A stretch of DNA of 64,000 nt from Ursus arctos (taxonomy: Eukaryota; Chordata; Mammalia; Carnivora; Ursidae): the NCBI RefSeq assembly GCF_023065955.2, contig NW_026622874.1:24981772-25045771 (forward strand), written 5' to 3'. The notes under the pieces were generated by a model. The model made no database searches and had not been told where the DNA came from. It saw nothing but the letters and a program-made list of their open reading frames with translations. Shown piece after piece: positions 40,969 through 52,764 of the stretch. A program made the translations under genes and the position numbers. The first letter of the stretch is position 1, and every line of letters begins with the position of its first letter.

Positions 40969-41202
40969 GGGGCGCTTGGGTGGCTCAGTTGGCTGGGCGT
41001 CTGACTCTTGTTTTTCTTTCAGGTCATGATCTCAGGGTTGTGAGACAGAGCTTGGTGTTGGGCTCTGCGCTGAGCGTGCCGCCTGCTTGGTATTCTTTCT
41101 CTCCCTCTCCCTTACCCCCTCCCCGCTCTTGCACAAGTATGGACACTCACTCTCAGATAGATAGATGGATGGATAGATAGATAGATACACAGACAGACAG
41201 AC
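40969..41202 (+). mobile_element. CAN-SINE (SINEC), plus orientation, with GATA/GACA tail
   Basis: Head ggcgcttgggtggctcag, diverged body, and a tail of GATA, GGAT and GACA repeats (41155-41202). Flanked by aaatgcagagagtct (40953-40967) and aaatgcagagtct (41203-41215), which differ by a 2-nt indel. It is antisense to CACNA1E. Confidence 0.88.
41155..41202 (+). repeat. GATA/GACA microsatellite
   Basis: gata, ggat and gaca units in the tail of the SINEC at 40969. Confidence 0.9.
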
Positions 41203-42004
41203 AAATGCAGAGTCTGAAGTTTGGTGAATACTCACTGAATGTTAGTTCCCTGTCCCCACTTACAAAGGATCTCTATAAGAAGGACTGTTGCACCAAAAGA
41301 AGATAAAATGTACTTGAAATAAACATGAAGTCCTGAATTTAGATTCAGAAATTAAATTGAGAACAGAGTGAGAGAAAACTAATTCTGTCATCAATTCATA
41401 TAAAAGACCCAGGGTTTATTGCTGGCTGCAAGCGACCTGAAGTCAAGTCAGAAGCACAATGCCATTTCTTTAAAAAGAGAAAAACAATTTAAAAAATTTG
41501 TTTTAATTTAAACAAATGTGCCAATGTTAATAAGCACTGATCTATATTCCAGTAATTTAAAAACTAATAGATACTGTCCACTCCCTTGGGATTTTAAACC
41601 AATACTAAAGCTATGTGGTAAATGTTACAATAAAGTGATAAACCAGGTGTCATATGGGAGCCCAGAGGACGGAGGTGGTCTTACTCTGCCAAGAGAAATC
41701 AAGGAAGTCTTCATGGGAAGTGACTACTGAGTATAGTCTTAAAGCCAGGAAGCCAGAGAGAGAGAGAAGACGTTCCAGGCACAACAGTAAGTGCACAGGC
41801 CTGGAGGCCTAGGAGAAGCTGGTGCCTTCAGACATTAGCAGCCCATTGGAACAGTTGAAAAGGTGATTACAGTTGCCACCATGTGTAGAGTAGAGCATAG
41901 GAAGCCCTGCCCGCCAAAACCTTGCCCAATCACAAAGCAAACAAATAACAGAACCCAGACAGGAACTTAGGCTTCCTGAATCATTACCTATGCTCTCTAC
42001 CCCT

Positions 42005-42215
42005 GTTGTCCTATACCATAGCCACTAACCATACATAGCTATTTAATCTAAATTAATGAAAATGAAATGCAATTTAAAATTTAGTACTCAGTCACAATAG
42101 CCACCTGTCAAGTGCTCAAGAGCCACATGTGGCTACTGGCTACTATATTAGACAGCACAGATAAAAATATATATCCATCAGCACAGAGAGTTCTGATCTA
42201 CAGCACTACTCAGTG
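42005..42215 (+). mobile_element. Nonautonomous DNA transposon relic with agccacatgtggct palindrome
   Basis: agccacatgtggctactggc near the right side pairs with atagccactaaccatacata on the left, giving an inverted arrangement typical of a MER-type hAT element. I do not assert the exact family name. Confidence 0.55.
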
Positions 42216-44188
42216 CCATAGGACCTTAAGTGAATGACAAGTAGACTGGGTTTATATTGCTTTATAGAACAGAAAGGAAAAATAAAAACAAGCAGGTGGA
42301 AGCGCTAAGGAAGAATATTTCAATGTCCTACACCTTAATGACAAGATCACCCCATCACAGGAAGCTTAATGGCCACCCATCAGGGGGACATAGAAAAGAG
42401 GTCCTCTATTGACGTAATGCTCTTTGGTTAGAATGTTTGTATTTTACCATCCAGTCTGGCTGATGCACTAATGCAAACATATCTCTGTAGCTCCTCCCCA
42501 TGGAGTTCCTGTCCTACTTGTAGCTAAGGGATATGATGCTGGATTGGAAGTCACTATGACTGCTGGTTCAGCATCCCAACATCTCAGAATGTGAGAATTT
42601 TCTAACATAGCTAGCATTGCAATCCATGGACCACCTGAAATTGAATGCAAATTGTATGTGTATTTTTTTCAGGAAAGAGGGGTGCCTAGCACCAATCAGA
42701 TTTCAATAAGATTTGTGATCCCAATATAGAAAGCAAATAAACACTGTACTGGAGGGACCAGGCAGTCCCAATCCTCCAAAAAGAGTCATCTGGATGTCAT
42801 CAAGATGGCCACTAGGGTCATTCCCGACTGTAAGGTTCCATAGTGGGAGCATCTAAAGACATTCACCCTGCAATTGAAGAGTTGCAAGTCAAGCATCCCT
42901 TGACCTTGATCAAGGAGAAAAGAGATGGGACAAATATAAAAGGACATGGAAATAACCCAAGGCACTAAAGTTGGATAATTCAGTCAGGTCAGGGAAGGAA
43001 GAAGAGAATCTGTCAACCTCGTCCTGAGATGCCCATTGGAAACTCTCTTGTAAATCTTGATGGCTCATTTTCAGTGAAAGCCTACGGACACAAGCACACC
43101 CAGTCAGATGTAACACCAGCTTACTAGCTGGAGAACTTGCCCAGGGAATCCAAAGTCTCCTGAGCTATCAATTCATTTAAAAAAATATGACTTTGTTCTA
43201 ATCACCACCTGACAGTATGACAATTGTCCAGAATTCACCTCCAGGTCCTAGAGTATCTCTAGACCTGAAAGAACTGATTTCTAGAACAATGCAGTGAGTC
43301 TTCTGTTATCTGGTATAGCTACAGAAGAACGCTTTGGTTAATTTAACAACAAAAAAAAGTGATAAAGAGCTACTTTAATCAATAAAGATTATAATTTGCA
43401 AAAGCTCTGAACACAATAAAGCACACACACCATTCAAACCATGTTGAACATGATGTAATGAATGCTTCATTGGCGATATTCAGAAAGCACTATGGCATTT
43501 TGTGGTGCCTGGGGGCCATCGGAACAAATCTCAATTGTTATTACACTATAGATGTCTGGGCGCCAATTAATAAAGAGTTCTGTATAATAAAATGCCAGAT
43601 AACAAATACTGTGTGCTTTTTTCACCGTCCATATTGGGTAATACAGAAACTGGAGTGATCCTTAGATAGATCTTGAAGTAGATAAACCTTGTCTTTTACA
43701 ACCTCCGAATTTGCATGTGCCCTCACTACCTCCTAGCAACTTCCTCTTCCCATGCTCGGGCCACCCATGATCCTACAGGTCCAGCTCAGTGCAACACTAG
43801 GCACGTAAGAGATACTTCAGTGATGCTTTCTGTTGACCAACAGTAACCACCTAATGAAATCATCTAACAAAATTGTACCGGATGCTCGGTGCGAGCCAGA
43901 GTTGCGCCAGGTGCAGAAATTAATTAGGGGCGTGTCCTGTACCAGTCTCAGAAGAGCCTGCTTTCAGTTATACGGTGTTAATGCCATGTAGCAGCTACTA
44001 TATCCCGGCTCCCAAGATCATTTGCATTTTGACAGCGAAGTTTGGAAGCCTCACTACCTGAACCCAGAGGTCCCAGCAAGGCTTCAGGTGACAGATGAGA
44101 GAAATTTGGGATGGGGACTCTCCTCTGCGATTTGCAAAACTGGCCTTCTCTGAAGGCCCTGCCAGGCAGACAACAGAACCACGTCAAA

Positions 44189-44376
44189 CAGTGGTTCTCA
44201 GAGTACGGTTCCGAGACCAGCAGCATTAGCGTCACCTGGGAACTTGCAACAAATGCAAATTCCCAGGCCCTACTTCAGACTTACTGAATCTGCAAGTCTG
44301 GCAGTAGGGTCCAGAAATCTGTATCTTAATAAGCCCTTCAGTAGATTCTGAGACCCACGGAACTTCAGAACCAGTG
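44189..44376 (+). mobile_element. MER5A-like hAT-Charlie element, full length
   Basis: 188 nt with terminal inverted repeats (cagtggttct at the left, agaaccagtg at the right) and the internal landmarks gcgtcacctgggaacttg and aatgcaaattcccaggcc. Length and ends fit the MER5A nonautonomous DNA transposon. Confidence 0.85.
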
Positions 44377-47300
44377 ACGCAGATGAAATGGGCAGTGCAT
44401 ATGTATGACTTCCGCACACAGAAACTAACTGAGGCATTAGCTCTGATGCTGATGGAAGTCACTGTTGGAAGGAACAGTCGTTGACAAAACAGTGGCAAAA
44501 CAGTTCCCAACAGCACACAGCTGGAAATTGCCAGGATGCTGGTGAGTGACTGTTGAAAATCTATTTCATGCTTTTTGACTCTGACCAGCCCCATGAGATG
44601 ATGGTGTGGAAATTGAGAAAGAGGCACCGAAAGTTTGAAACACTTCAAACATACAGCCACGTCGCAGGTGGAGAAAAGCTTGTGAGGGCTAATTTTCATC
44701 CCCGTCCTGGTTTTCAGAGCCTCTCCTCTGGGTCAATGAGGCGCACACGGTGCCTTGCATCTCAGCCACAGAAATGATGCCAGAGTCTGATTACCACAGT
44801 CCTCAGTTCCTGACATTAGTCAGAGCATTTCTTCCTTTCCCCTTAATCTGTGACCCACTGGGCAGCCACATCCTCTTCATCCCTTCTCTGAAGGGGAGGG
44901 GATTTTATAGACACCCCAGTCCCGCCTTTAATGGCAGAAGCCTTCAGAAATCGAAGGCACACATGTGACCCAGGCTTTCCAAATTCTCTAGGGATGGGAG
45001 GAACAGATGCAGTGCAAATGCAGCACGACCAAATACAGCAAAAAATACAGCCTCGAAATTATGCAGAGTCGCCACAGCAATTCCAATCAACCACCTGCAG
45101 GCAAAGACCACACCTGGCATAGGCGCCACACACGGCCTCTCCTGGACGCCCTTCACTGGGTGGACCGCGGGATCCTGTAGCTGGAGCCCAGCCTGGAGTC
45201 AGTCGCATTCCCAAGCTCTGCCTACCTGCCTCGGGAATGAGCTACCACTTTAAAACTGTCTTTTTTTTTTCTTTTAAATATTCAAGAGGACAAAGAGTGG
45301 AACTGCTTAGTCCTACAAATTTGGAACCCAAAATACAATAAAAAAAAGACACTCCTAAGAAGTACCCACTGCTCTGCCAGTGTCTTGGATAACTGACACT
45401 TTTTAGTCATTCAGCGCCGCTCTCCTTAGTCTGGCCCATTTCTCCCTCTTAAGGACACACCTCCTGGCTGCCCCTTGCTTTCCAGAAATGGTGACATGGG
45501 GGTGGCTCATCAGAGTTTATAGCCAAGACTGGCCACCCAGGGAATGGAAAATTAAGTAAACATACCTGGGCAATTCAGTGAGCAAAAATACACCACAGAC
45601 ATCTCCCTAAAGTAGAATTGACACATAAGAGACCAACCACTAGGTTGGAGAAGCCTAAAAACTCAGTGCTGTCCTTACTGTCCTTAAATACGAGTGATGG
45701 TGGAAACACACTGGTAAGCCGCCACGCAAGCCCTTCCCGCATGGGTTCAGAATGCTTGGGAGGGGAAGTACTAGCACAGGTCACTGGTGGTTTTATCCCT
45801 CCTTGAAAGGGATTGCTCTAAAAGCTACCTTGTGTTGATGATGGCAGAGGTGATGGGGAGTAGTATACATTAATTTCAGTGGCTGCTCACCCCTTCAAAT
45901 TCCTATGTGAATTCCCACTGAAGTTTGAAAAGAAACAATTACAGAAGCCTTCTTAGCTCTGTGGCTCAGCATTTATTAGCATGAAGACCTGGGATGACAA
46001 GAACATTCTGAGCGACAAGGACTGGGGACACAAATATCTTCTAGTTAACCATGTTCTCTGAATAGAGGAGGGGCGTAGCTGCATATTTATGGGGCACTCA
46101 AATGTAACAGGACTGGTGGGAGGCAGTCATTATAAAAGCAGCAGGAAAAAGCATGTAAGAAGAGAGCTTCCCCCCCCTCCCCTGCTACCTTTCTCTTGCG
46201 TCCCAGTCCCACTGCAACAAACAGCAGACATAGAGGGAAAAGGCAATCTGTGAAGCTGGTCCTCGGCAAGAGACCTTGCTTGTATCCAAAGGAAGACAAA
46301 TAACCTTCCTTTTTCTGAAAATCCTAAGGAAAACCCACACATATAATGAATTATTCACAAAGGCGGAACCTAAAAATGAGAGAGGGAGAAATACAGAGAG
46401 ATGGAAAAGGGACAGAAGACTGCAGAAAGAGAAAGTCTCTCTCCTTGAACAAAAGGGTATTCATTACAGTCACATCCAGGTTCCCTCTTTCACGTGTGTG
46501 TGGTCACTGATTGAAAAAAAAAAAAAGATCAGTAGAGTGGCTTCTGATGGCTGGCTTCCATGGCTGGGCATTGGAGAACCGCAGCTTCCCAGGCAGCCCT
46601 GCAAACAACATAAGGGAGGCTACAGGGCTGCTGGTGGGACCCAAGGAGTCAAGGGTTTGCAGGAGTTCTGACAGCTTAGCAAATCTTGGCTCTGTTCTAT
46701 TTTAACGAAGAACATGAAGATGGCCGAAAACCAGATGTTCCTATAAAGAGGGGAAAAGCAGCAGAGCTGCAGGGGGAAGAAACCCGACATTTTACGCAGC
46801 AGCAGCTAAAAAGAGATCAGCAATTCTGGATGGAGTTAATAATTCCAAAGTCTGGATCTCTTGGAAGATAAAAAAACCTGTTCTCATTATTGTCCCTCTC
46901 CTCCTTTAATTCATAGTGTGCATTCCACCTATAACAGGGAAAGCAAGTGGAGGGAAGTGGAGAAATGGTGACATGCGAACCAAGAGACAACACTATCACA
47001 TCCAAGATATTTTCGTCTCCATCCTCCAGTCATTTCATTTCTGTCAAACTCCTTCACTCCAGCTTGCTTTCCAGGCTGCATCCCAATTACAACTGGTCCC
47101 CACAACAAGTCAAAGCCTGGTTTCCGGAGGAAACGTTACCCACACCTCATTTCAAAGACAAAGCCAGTGGACATTGTGGAAACTGTCCTTCGGTAGGCTC
47201 AGAAAATGAAGACTGTTCTCCAGCAGCCGCAGGGCCAGTTACAGTCACTATCTGCTTCACTGTCTGCATCTGTGCCCAGGTACACAGAAGATGTGAAGTC

Positions 47301-48389
47301 TTTCTGCATTATGTGATCATAGGATATAATTACAGACTTTGTCCTTGTTAGCTGCCACCCTCTGCCCTAATCAAGGCACTCTGACTCATGATCCATTAGC
47401 GTTACATCAAACCTGAAATTCTTGCCAAGATTACAGTCTACTACCCTGCAAGGTGCTCTATATTTATAGGCCACCAGACCAGGAGAAAAGTTTACGTCAA
47501 AATGGGAGAAGTAGGAACTGAAGCTTTCAGTAATCCTCACCAAAACCCTCCAAAATACATAGGCAATTTACAATGGGAAATTCACCACAATAAAGCACAT
47601 ATCCTCTGACCCAGAACCGGAGTCTCTTGAGACTACAGTGAAATTCTCTGCAACAAGAAATCATGGATGAATAGCTACAAGTTCATTATAATGAGCTTTC
47701 AACTCTCAGTGGCAGCAAACACATTTGATCTTCCTACTTTAGACCCTGTACATTTCTGCATGAAACATGTGATCCCCTGCTGAGATGACCTACATCATCG
47801 GTGGGGAAAAAAATTCTCCCACTGCCCATCAATGGCACAGAGTCCCCAAATCAGATATCTCACTTCTTCCCTTCATCCTCTGACCCAAAATAGTGCAAAC
47901 ACGTGTGGGGCATCTCACAAACCATGAGGGAGACCTTGTGTGTGTCCACAGAGTAACTAAGCCTGGGCATGGAAGGGTGAGCGCTGGTAAACATATGGCA
48001 CAGTGAACGTGGGATGACATTCAGAGCAGCCAATTCCCTGAGAAAAAGAGAATCCTTTTGTTACATCTATTAGATGAGCAAGAAAGAGATGGAGACATCA
48101 TATAAAATGTAATATCACATTTTAAATCAGATTAGCATTTTCAAAAAGGTTATGGTATCCACTGCAGAAAAGAGTGCCATAAGAAAATAAAATTATCTCC
48201 CTATGCAGATGTAGCTTCCAAGAAAAATGAAACACATTCAGAGTGGGCTGTAACTTACCACCATCTTTCATGCCAAATCTGGGTTATCTTGGGCATTTCT
48301 TTCCATAGGAACTAGACTTTCCCTATTAAATAACTGGAAAAGATTATCCCAACCACCCACCTAAGCTGAGGGTCCCACGAGTATAAATT

Positions 48390-48586
48390 ATTTTTTTTAA
48401 AGATTTTATTTATTTATTTGACAGAGAGAGAGACAGCCAGCGAGAGAGGGAACACAGGCAGGGGGAGTGGGAGAGGAAGAAGCAGGCTCATAGCGGAGGA
48501 GCCTGATGTGGGGCTCGATCCCAGAACGCCGGGATCACGCCCTGAGCCGGAGGCAGACGCTTAACCGCTGTGCCACCCAGGCGCCC
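48390..48586 (-). mobile_element. CAN-SINE (SINEC), minus orientation, near-consensus
   Basis: Reverse copy with an exact 16-bp duplication cccacgagtataaatt at 48374-48389 and 48587-48602, indicating recent insertion into intron 1. Confidence 0.94.
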
Positions 48587-48892
48587 CCCACGAGTATAAA
48601 TTGAATAATTCCTTTCCGTTAACTGATCTTTTCAGGCCAATATGTTAAAGACCAGTCACATGCAGTGTAAAGAGAAGATAACATAGTTCGAAGAAGTGCT
48701 CATTTCCTCCAAGCTCCACAGTGACTTTCTACAGCCCGTAAAAGATGTATAATAAGCCTCAAAGCCATACTGTACAGATAAAGTCCGCAAGCATGTTACA
48801 TGTTCCTATGTCAGTTCGAAGCAGGCGATCTTAACCCATTTTCTGAACAATCGTCCTTTTTTTCAAATATCTGGCTCTTACGAACTATAGAG

Positions 48893-49032
48893 AAGTATTT
48901 CCCAGACTTAAATGTGCATACTAACCACCTGGGGATCTTATTAAAATGCAGATTCTGATTCAGTAAATCTGAAGTGGGGTTCAGGGTTCTGAATTTTTAA
49001 CAGGTCCCCAGGTGATGGGGATGTTGCTCTTT
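48893..49032 (+). mobile_element. MER5-like hAT-Charlie element, partial
   Basis: accacctggggatcttatta, aatgcagattctgattcagt and ccccaggtgatggggatg are typical hAT-Charlie landmarks. The terminal repeats are lost. Confidence 0.65.
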
Positions 49033-49134
49033 GCTCTCTTTGAGAGGCAAAAACCTAGAAGACTTAGTTCACCTAGAACTAAGACCCCTCCCTTCAGGCA
49101 TGCTGATATTTGTGAAAGACCCCATTAAAATAAT

Positions 49135-49340
49135 ACCTAGTGTTTACTGGGTAATCAGGCAATGTTATAGGAACTGGACATCATGTTACATCATTTAATT
49201 ATCCTACTAACTCATGATTATCACCCTCATTTTACAGATAAGGAAACTGAGTTGGAAAGTAAGGAAGTAACTTTTCAAGGTCACAGAAATGGTGAAGGAA
49301 CGAGGATGTGCATGCAGACCGCCTGGCTCCCCAGTTTTCT
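49135..49340 (-). mobile_element. MIR element, reverse
   Basis: ccctcattttacagataagg, aaactgagttggaaagtaag, aaggtcacagaaatggtg: MIR complement. Confidence 0.72.
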
Positions 49341-49505
49341 GGTAACCACTGCTCACACTGCCTCCCAGTAAGAAAAAGGGAGAGATTTCTGGAAGCTGGA
49401 TGTCTAGGTGGGAAGGAAAGTGAGACTAGGATCTCAGATGCAGTGCTGGAGAAAGGGCAGAACCCACAGAAGCACAATGTTTCCACATGGTCACCACCAG
49501 AGGCA

Positions 49506-49531
49506 ATATATATATATATATATATATATAT
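49506..49531 (+). repeat. (TA)13 microsatellite
   Basis: Uninterrupted alternating T and A. Confidence 0.93.
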
Positions 49532-49794
49532 TTGTCAGTCAGTCACGTTGCACAGCGAAGAGAAAAAAAGCAAACATGGTGTATTTTAAATTTTCCAACC
49601 AGGCTCCTCTACACACCTTAACAGATGTTCTCCGAACACTGTTAGAACAGCCTACATGCTGTAGAACCACTGTGAAACTTCCAACTACGGGGACAGAAGA
49701 GACCCCTGGGACCCGGCTCTCAGAGCCCAGGCACTGGGTACGATGCAGAAATCAACTCCCTATTCTCTGCTTTGACTCTCGTTGGTTCATCCTG

Positions 49795-50110
49795 GCCAGA
49801 GACAAGGAAAGGGCGGGGTAAAAACCACTGTCGCACCTTGCGCTCGCAACACCCCGGTAGAAAGGCGGTGTCTTTGCAGCGGAAGCGAAAACGTGAAAAG
49901 CGCTGACCGCGTGGTCTAGGAACCGTGCTTCATTACCCAGCCCCAGAGCCTGGGCCCAGCCGGAAGTGCCCGAGGTGCCGAACCCGCTGATCGCAGAGCC
50001 GCGGACGCCTGGGGAGTTTCGGTGGCGCTGTCCTAGGTGCCAACGATGGCTGCTGGCACACTTTGCCACCCGCGGGGCGGCTGGGCGGCTTTGTCTACCG
50101 CAAGGAAACC
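49795..50110. promoter_or_regulatory. Intronic CpG-rich patch with RE1-like and ETS-like sites
   Basis: A compact cluster of CpGs about 1.9 kb inside intron 1 stands out from AT-richer, CpG-poor flanks. It contains ccggaagt (ETS-type core, about 49970) and an RE1-like motif at 50024-50044. It could be an enhancer, an alternative promoter or an epigenetic control element. An open frame across it on the minus strand has no recognisable domain. Confidence 0.55.
50024..50044 (-). promoter_or_regulatory. Candidate REST/NRSF (RE1) site
   Basis: On the plus strand ggcgctgtcc, a 2-nt spacer, then ggtgccaac. On the minus strand this reads TTGGCACC, two bases, GGACAGCGCC. It matches the RE1 core TYAGMRCC-NN-RGMSAG at 13 of 14 informative positions with correct half-site spacing. 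REST silences neuronal genes in non-neuronal cells, and a brain channel gene is a fitting host. Binding is inferred, not shown. Confidence 0.6.
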
Positions 50111-51884
50111 GAAGGGCACCTGAGTAAACATGCCTCTAAGAGAGGGGCACACTAAAGCAGCACCTGGAGGGTGGGGAATTTTAGAGAATTGTACACGGTG
50201 GATGGGGGAGCGGGGCCCCGCTGGAGAATCAGTAGAGATCTGACTAGAAGAGCAGCCCAGCCGCAGCAGGCAACATAATGAGATCTGTCCGCTTTGTGCA
50301 GCGCACCGGCAGGCGGGACTGCAGGGACCGGACCCTTCCTCCTCCCCAGTACCCCCACCCTAGATACGTTTAACTCGGGCATGGAATGACCTCGAATCAC
50401 TCTGTGGGGGTGGGAGGAGGAGGGGAGTACAGAGAGGAGAGAGGAAGCCCAGCCAGGGGTGGTTGTGGGAGGATTTGAGCAGCAGCAGAAAGAATATCTG
50501 CTTAGAGATGCTCCTTCGTTTCTAATGAGGGGTGCTGCCTAGAAGCACCAAGCGCCAGCCAATGGCAGTGCTGCTGAGGCAGGGAACTAGGGAGGAAGGA
50601 GGGGAAGGCCAGAGACTGGGGTGGGGGTAGTAGGGAGATGCCCAGGCCCTGGGGGAAGCGAGCCACGTGCCTCACTGATACTAGAGACCCAATACAGCTC
50701 CAGCTGCCTCACTGCTGCACACCTGGAGGGTGGGGGTGGGGAAAAAGGAGGATAGAGAAGAAGAGGAGGGGCCTCCTTTGCAGGTGCATCCTTCCTAAGA
50801 AATGTCTTTCCACAAGCGTCAAAGTCCCATGCCTCCAAGCCTACCCCCATATTTAACACCACCCCCTGGCTTGCTTCCTACCAAGCACATTCCCCACCCC
50901 CACCAACCCGCAATTCCTAAAGACCTTGCCAGATGCCCAAATTCTTAGTGAAGAACAAGGCAGCAAGATGCCTAATCAGCAGCCTGCATTTGGTGCACTT
51001 GATTAAACCTGCAAAGAAGCTCCTTCGATGCCTGTTCACCCTGACACCGCCACCATCAGAGACGCCCCCACCAGCTCTTTGTGGAGAACAGTTCCTTTGG
51101 AGGTAGGGAGAGACAGATTGCTTGCACACCTCTGGGCTCAGCTGATGCAGCCCTCAGCTGAAGAATTCAGGCCCAGCACTCAGCTGGGTCAAGCATTCAG
51201 AGGCAAGAGTACCCAACCCCGGACTAAGAAAACGATGGATGGGCTCTGATGAGCTGTTCTTCTTTGGCTGAGAAGAGAACTCCAACTCTGAGCTGTCTGG
51301 GCTGTATCATTAGAGATTGCCTCCGCTGACACATTCATTCACTCCACTCTCAGTGGAACTTAAACTCAGTCCCCAGAGTTAGCTGGATCCCCAGCCAAAT
51401 GGCTGTTTTATTTATCCATTTGCCTATTTGTCTACAGGGTTTTGGCCCAGACTCTTGAAGCTTCTGCACTGATAAATCCCCCAGGGAGCCTTGACTTCCC
51501 CATAGGCAGATAGTGCGGGTGTCTCCCCAGCTGGTGGGGATGGGGGCAGAGGGGGTGGCTTTGAGGGAGGAAAAGGGGGAGTGAGTATGAAAGAAAACCG
51601 AGAGATTAGGGGCAACCCATTCTATGTGAAGGGCCTTGGGGGCCTGGGAATCAGACAAAGCCCAGCCCAGAAAGGGGCAGACACAGCAACACCATGCACC
51701 CAGGGACGCTAGAGATTTCCACATAGGAAAAATCAAAAACCAAGTCTTACCTTGAAATTCACTAGTGCCCACACTGGCCTCTACAGCACCAAGCTTGCCC
51801 CTTAGGGACACCGAAGTAAAGAGTGCACTTCAGCAAAGGGGCAAATTGGCACCAGGAAGGGGATGGGGGATAAATTCCATGCTA

Positions 51885-52304
<420 letters not shown>

Positions 52305-52316
52305 TCAGAGCCGCAT
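52305..52316 (-). other. Minimal upstream ORF (MRL-stop)
   Basis: ATG CGG CTC TGA on the minus strand, about 100 nt upstream of the CACNA1E start. If the leader begins above this point, the ORF could affect main-start use. It is seen directly; the function is inferred. Confidence 0.5.
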
Positions 52317-52408
52317 CCAGACGAGCCCGGGGACCACCGCCTCCGGGGAGCCTCGCGAGCTCTTGGAAGAGGCGGCAGCAGCAGCCCCGCCGCTCTGAAC
52401 TGTTGAAT

Positions 52409-52435
52409 CTAAATACAACCTCTGCGAAGCTCCAT
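52409..52435 (-). other. Upstream ORF of eight codons (MELRRGCI-stop)
   Basis: ATG at 52435 followed by seven codons and TAG, about 218 nt upstream of the CACNA1E ATG and just downstream of the sense-strand T tract. It matters only if transcription starts above it. Confidence 0.4.
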
Positions 52436-52444
52436 TCCTCAAGG

Positions 52445-52467
52445 AAAAAAAAAAAAAAAAAAAAAAA
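52445..52467 (+). repeat. A23 homopolymer (T23 on the CACNA1E sense strand)
   Basis: 23 consecutive A, 228-250 nt upstream of the start codon. Confidence 0.95.
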
Positions 52468-52757
52468 CACGGGGGAAGGGCTTGGGGGTGCTCAGTTTCT
52501 GGAGGCAATTTTTTTTTTTTTCAAAATGCCAGTGTGTGGTGGCATTCAGGGACTGAAGAGGGGTGGAGTAGGCTGCTCTTCAAACATAGCTCCTCTTCTG
52601 GCAGACGCACCACCTAGTTCTGGAAGAAAGGCTGGCACCGACCCGCTAGGTAACAGTTTGGTGATTTATTGGGGGTGGGGGTTGGGGAGAAAGGGAAAAA
52701 TGAAAACAAAAGAACTTAAAAAAAAAAAAAAGATAAGAACGGGGTTATCGTGACATG

Positions 52758-52764
52758 CTTTATA
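52758..52764 (-). promoter_or_regulatory. TATA-like element, speculative
   Basis: TATAAAG on the minus strand, about 540 nt upstream of the CACNA1E ATG. If used, initiation would fall near 52730, next to an A/T homopolymer. CpG-island promoters often lack TATA, so this may be chance. Confidence 0.15.

Larger units (their letters stand above)
40540..41480 (+). mobile_element. Ancient CR1/L3-like LINE relic, interrupted
   Basis: Segments resemble CR1-family reverse transcriptase: cagcaaagcatgtgacaag (the S-K-A-x-D-K region) and ttggcagatgatgtaaagctc-like DNA encoding LADDVKL, the xADD catalytic motif. A MIR (about 40830-40960) and a SINEC (40969-41202) lie inside it, and 41300-41460 resembles the downstream part. 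Heavily decayed. Family is inferred from recalled consensus. Confidence 0.5.

Noticed and set aside
46276..46671. 131-codon open frame on the plus strand
   Set aside because: Lysine/arginine-rich chance frame with no family resemblance, spanning a poly-A run.
49752..50069. 105-codon minus-strand frame through the intronic CpG patch
   Set aside because: Considered as an alternative first exon, but no known CaV N-terminus matches and no convincing donor follows in frame.
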